A DNA stretch of 64,000 nucleotides, from the NCBI GenBank assembly GCA_947471745.1, contig CANJKZ010000078.1, forward strand, positions 3,848,501 to 3,912,500, in the 5' to 3' direction. The DNA comes from Closterium sp. Naga37s-1. Its lineage: Eukaryota; Streptophyta; Zygnematophyceae; Desmidiales; Closteriaceae. A model generated the notes under the pieces. That model was given only the letters and a program-made list of their open reading frames with translations, searched no databases and was not told where the DNA came from. The position numbers were made by a program, and so were the translations under genes. Of the stretch, positions 63,470-64,000 are shown in pieces (the stretch's first letter is position 1; each line of letters begins with the position of its first letter).

Positions 63470-64000
63470 CCACATTTTGATTTCATGCTTGAAATATAGT
63501 GCATTTCCCAACGACCACAAGAATCCATGCTAAAAACAAATACAAAAAATACTTGATGCTGAAACGCGTGTTCCACTGGCTTATCACTGCATGAGTTTTC
63601 GTTCTCGTTTGATCATATAACATATCTTCTTACCAAGTGTTGCGAATGGTACCAAATCTTGATGGCATGCTTGTAATATAGTGCATGCCTCGCCAATCAA
63701 GAGAAATCATGCTAATAAAATCAGATTGACGTTGAAACAGCACCCCGTGTCGCACAGGCCTATCCCTGCACCTGCTCGTTTGTTCGAGCAAACATATCTC
63801 CCCACCAAGTGCTACGAATGGTACCATATCTTGATGGCATGCTTGTTATACAGTGCATGTCTCAACAATCAAGAGAAACCATGCTAATCAAACCAAATAG
63901 ACATTAAAACAACACCCCGTGTCGCACAGGCCTATCCCTACACCTGCTCGTTTGTTCGAGCTATCACATCTCCCTAACAAGTACTGCGAATGGTACCATA
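63470..64000. repeat. AT-rich satellite, about 172-182 bp monomers
   Basis: Three monomers marked by GCATGCTTG-AATATAGTGCAT near 63484, 63666 and 63838, spacing about 182 then 172 bp, with GCGAATGGTACCA at 63643 and 63985 and ACGAATGGTACCA at 63815. Monomers 2 and 3 share CACCCCGTGTCGCACAGGCC. The array runs off the right edge. Confidence 0.85.

Overview
The window looks like repeat-rich nuclear DNA from a GC-rich green-lineage eukaryote. The evidence is F-box/LRR genes of a plant-like type, Ty1/Copia elements whose primer sites resemble the plant initiator-tRNA-Met type (TGGTATCAGAGC), a short TRIM-like LTR element, a pogo-like transposase with spliceosomal introns, and satellites. A streptophyte alga or early land plant is a guess; nothing here fixes the species. 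There are no bacterial operons, no rRNA or tRNA that I could recognise, and no CRISPR array.

Layout. 1-805 is the N-terminal part of an F-box/LRR gene running off the left edge on the minus strand. 806-6530 holds no convincing gene; it carries diverged dispersed repeats (an exon-like module, a CT-rich unit) and a pogo-like end fragment. 6531-28744 is a mass of related Copia elements: A (plus strand, 6531 to about 15793) carries a 1.6-kb TRIM insertion; B (minus, about 15794-28744) meets A tail to tail without LTRs and is split by element C (minus, 19646-27023). 28745-30814 has an LRR pseudogene and a degenerate ATG-rich repeat. 30815-33097 is a gag/protease remnant (G) of a diverged Copia lineage. 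33098-39197 is bounded by inverted copies of a roughly 735-bp sequence and contains a broken three-exon pogo-like transposase. 39198-41512 is dispersed repeats. 41513-52573 is Copia element E of a different lineage (615-bp LTR, CCHC gag), split by the young element D (44243-51841, LTRs identical by eye). 54391-56526 is the one complete-looking host gene, a 711-residue F-box/LRR protein. 57676-58196 is a short element with inverted termini. 60772-62888 is a 33-bp satellite of about 64 units. A satellite of about 172 bp begins near 63470 and runs off the right edge.

How it fits together. Elements A, B, C and D are one family: short LTRs of about 130-170 bp, long GC-rich tandem-repeat leaders, a glycine-rich gag with an unusual C-X13-C-X3-H-X4-C motif instead of a classical knuckle, a DSGA protease, integrase, a low-complexity linker, YVDD reverse transcriptase and RNase H. 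Nesting gives an order of events: B before C, E before D, A before the TRIM. Older copies carry many TAG stops at former CAG or TGG codons, the pattern expected from cytosine methylation and deamination. D instead carries only indel frameshifts, two of them in C-runs. Three F-box/LRR family members (one complete, one cut by the window edge, one decayed) are the host component; the rest is mobile or satellite DNA.
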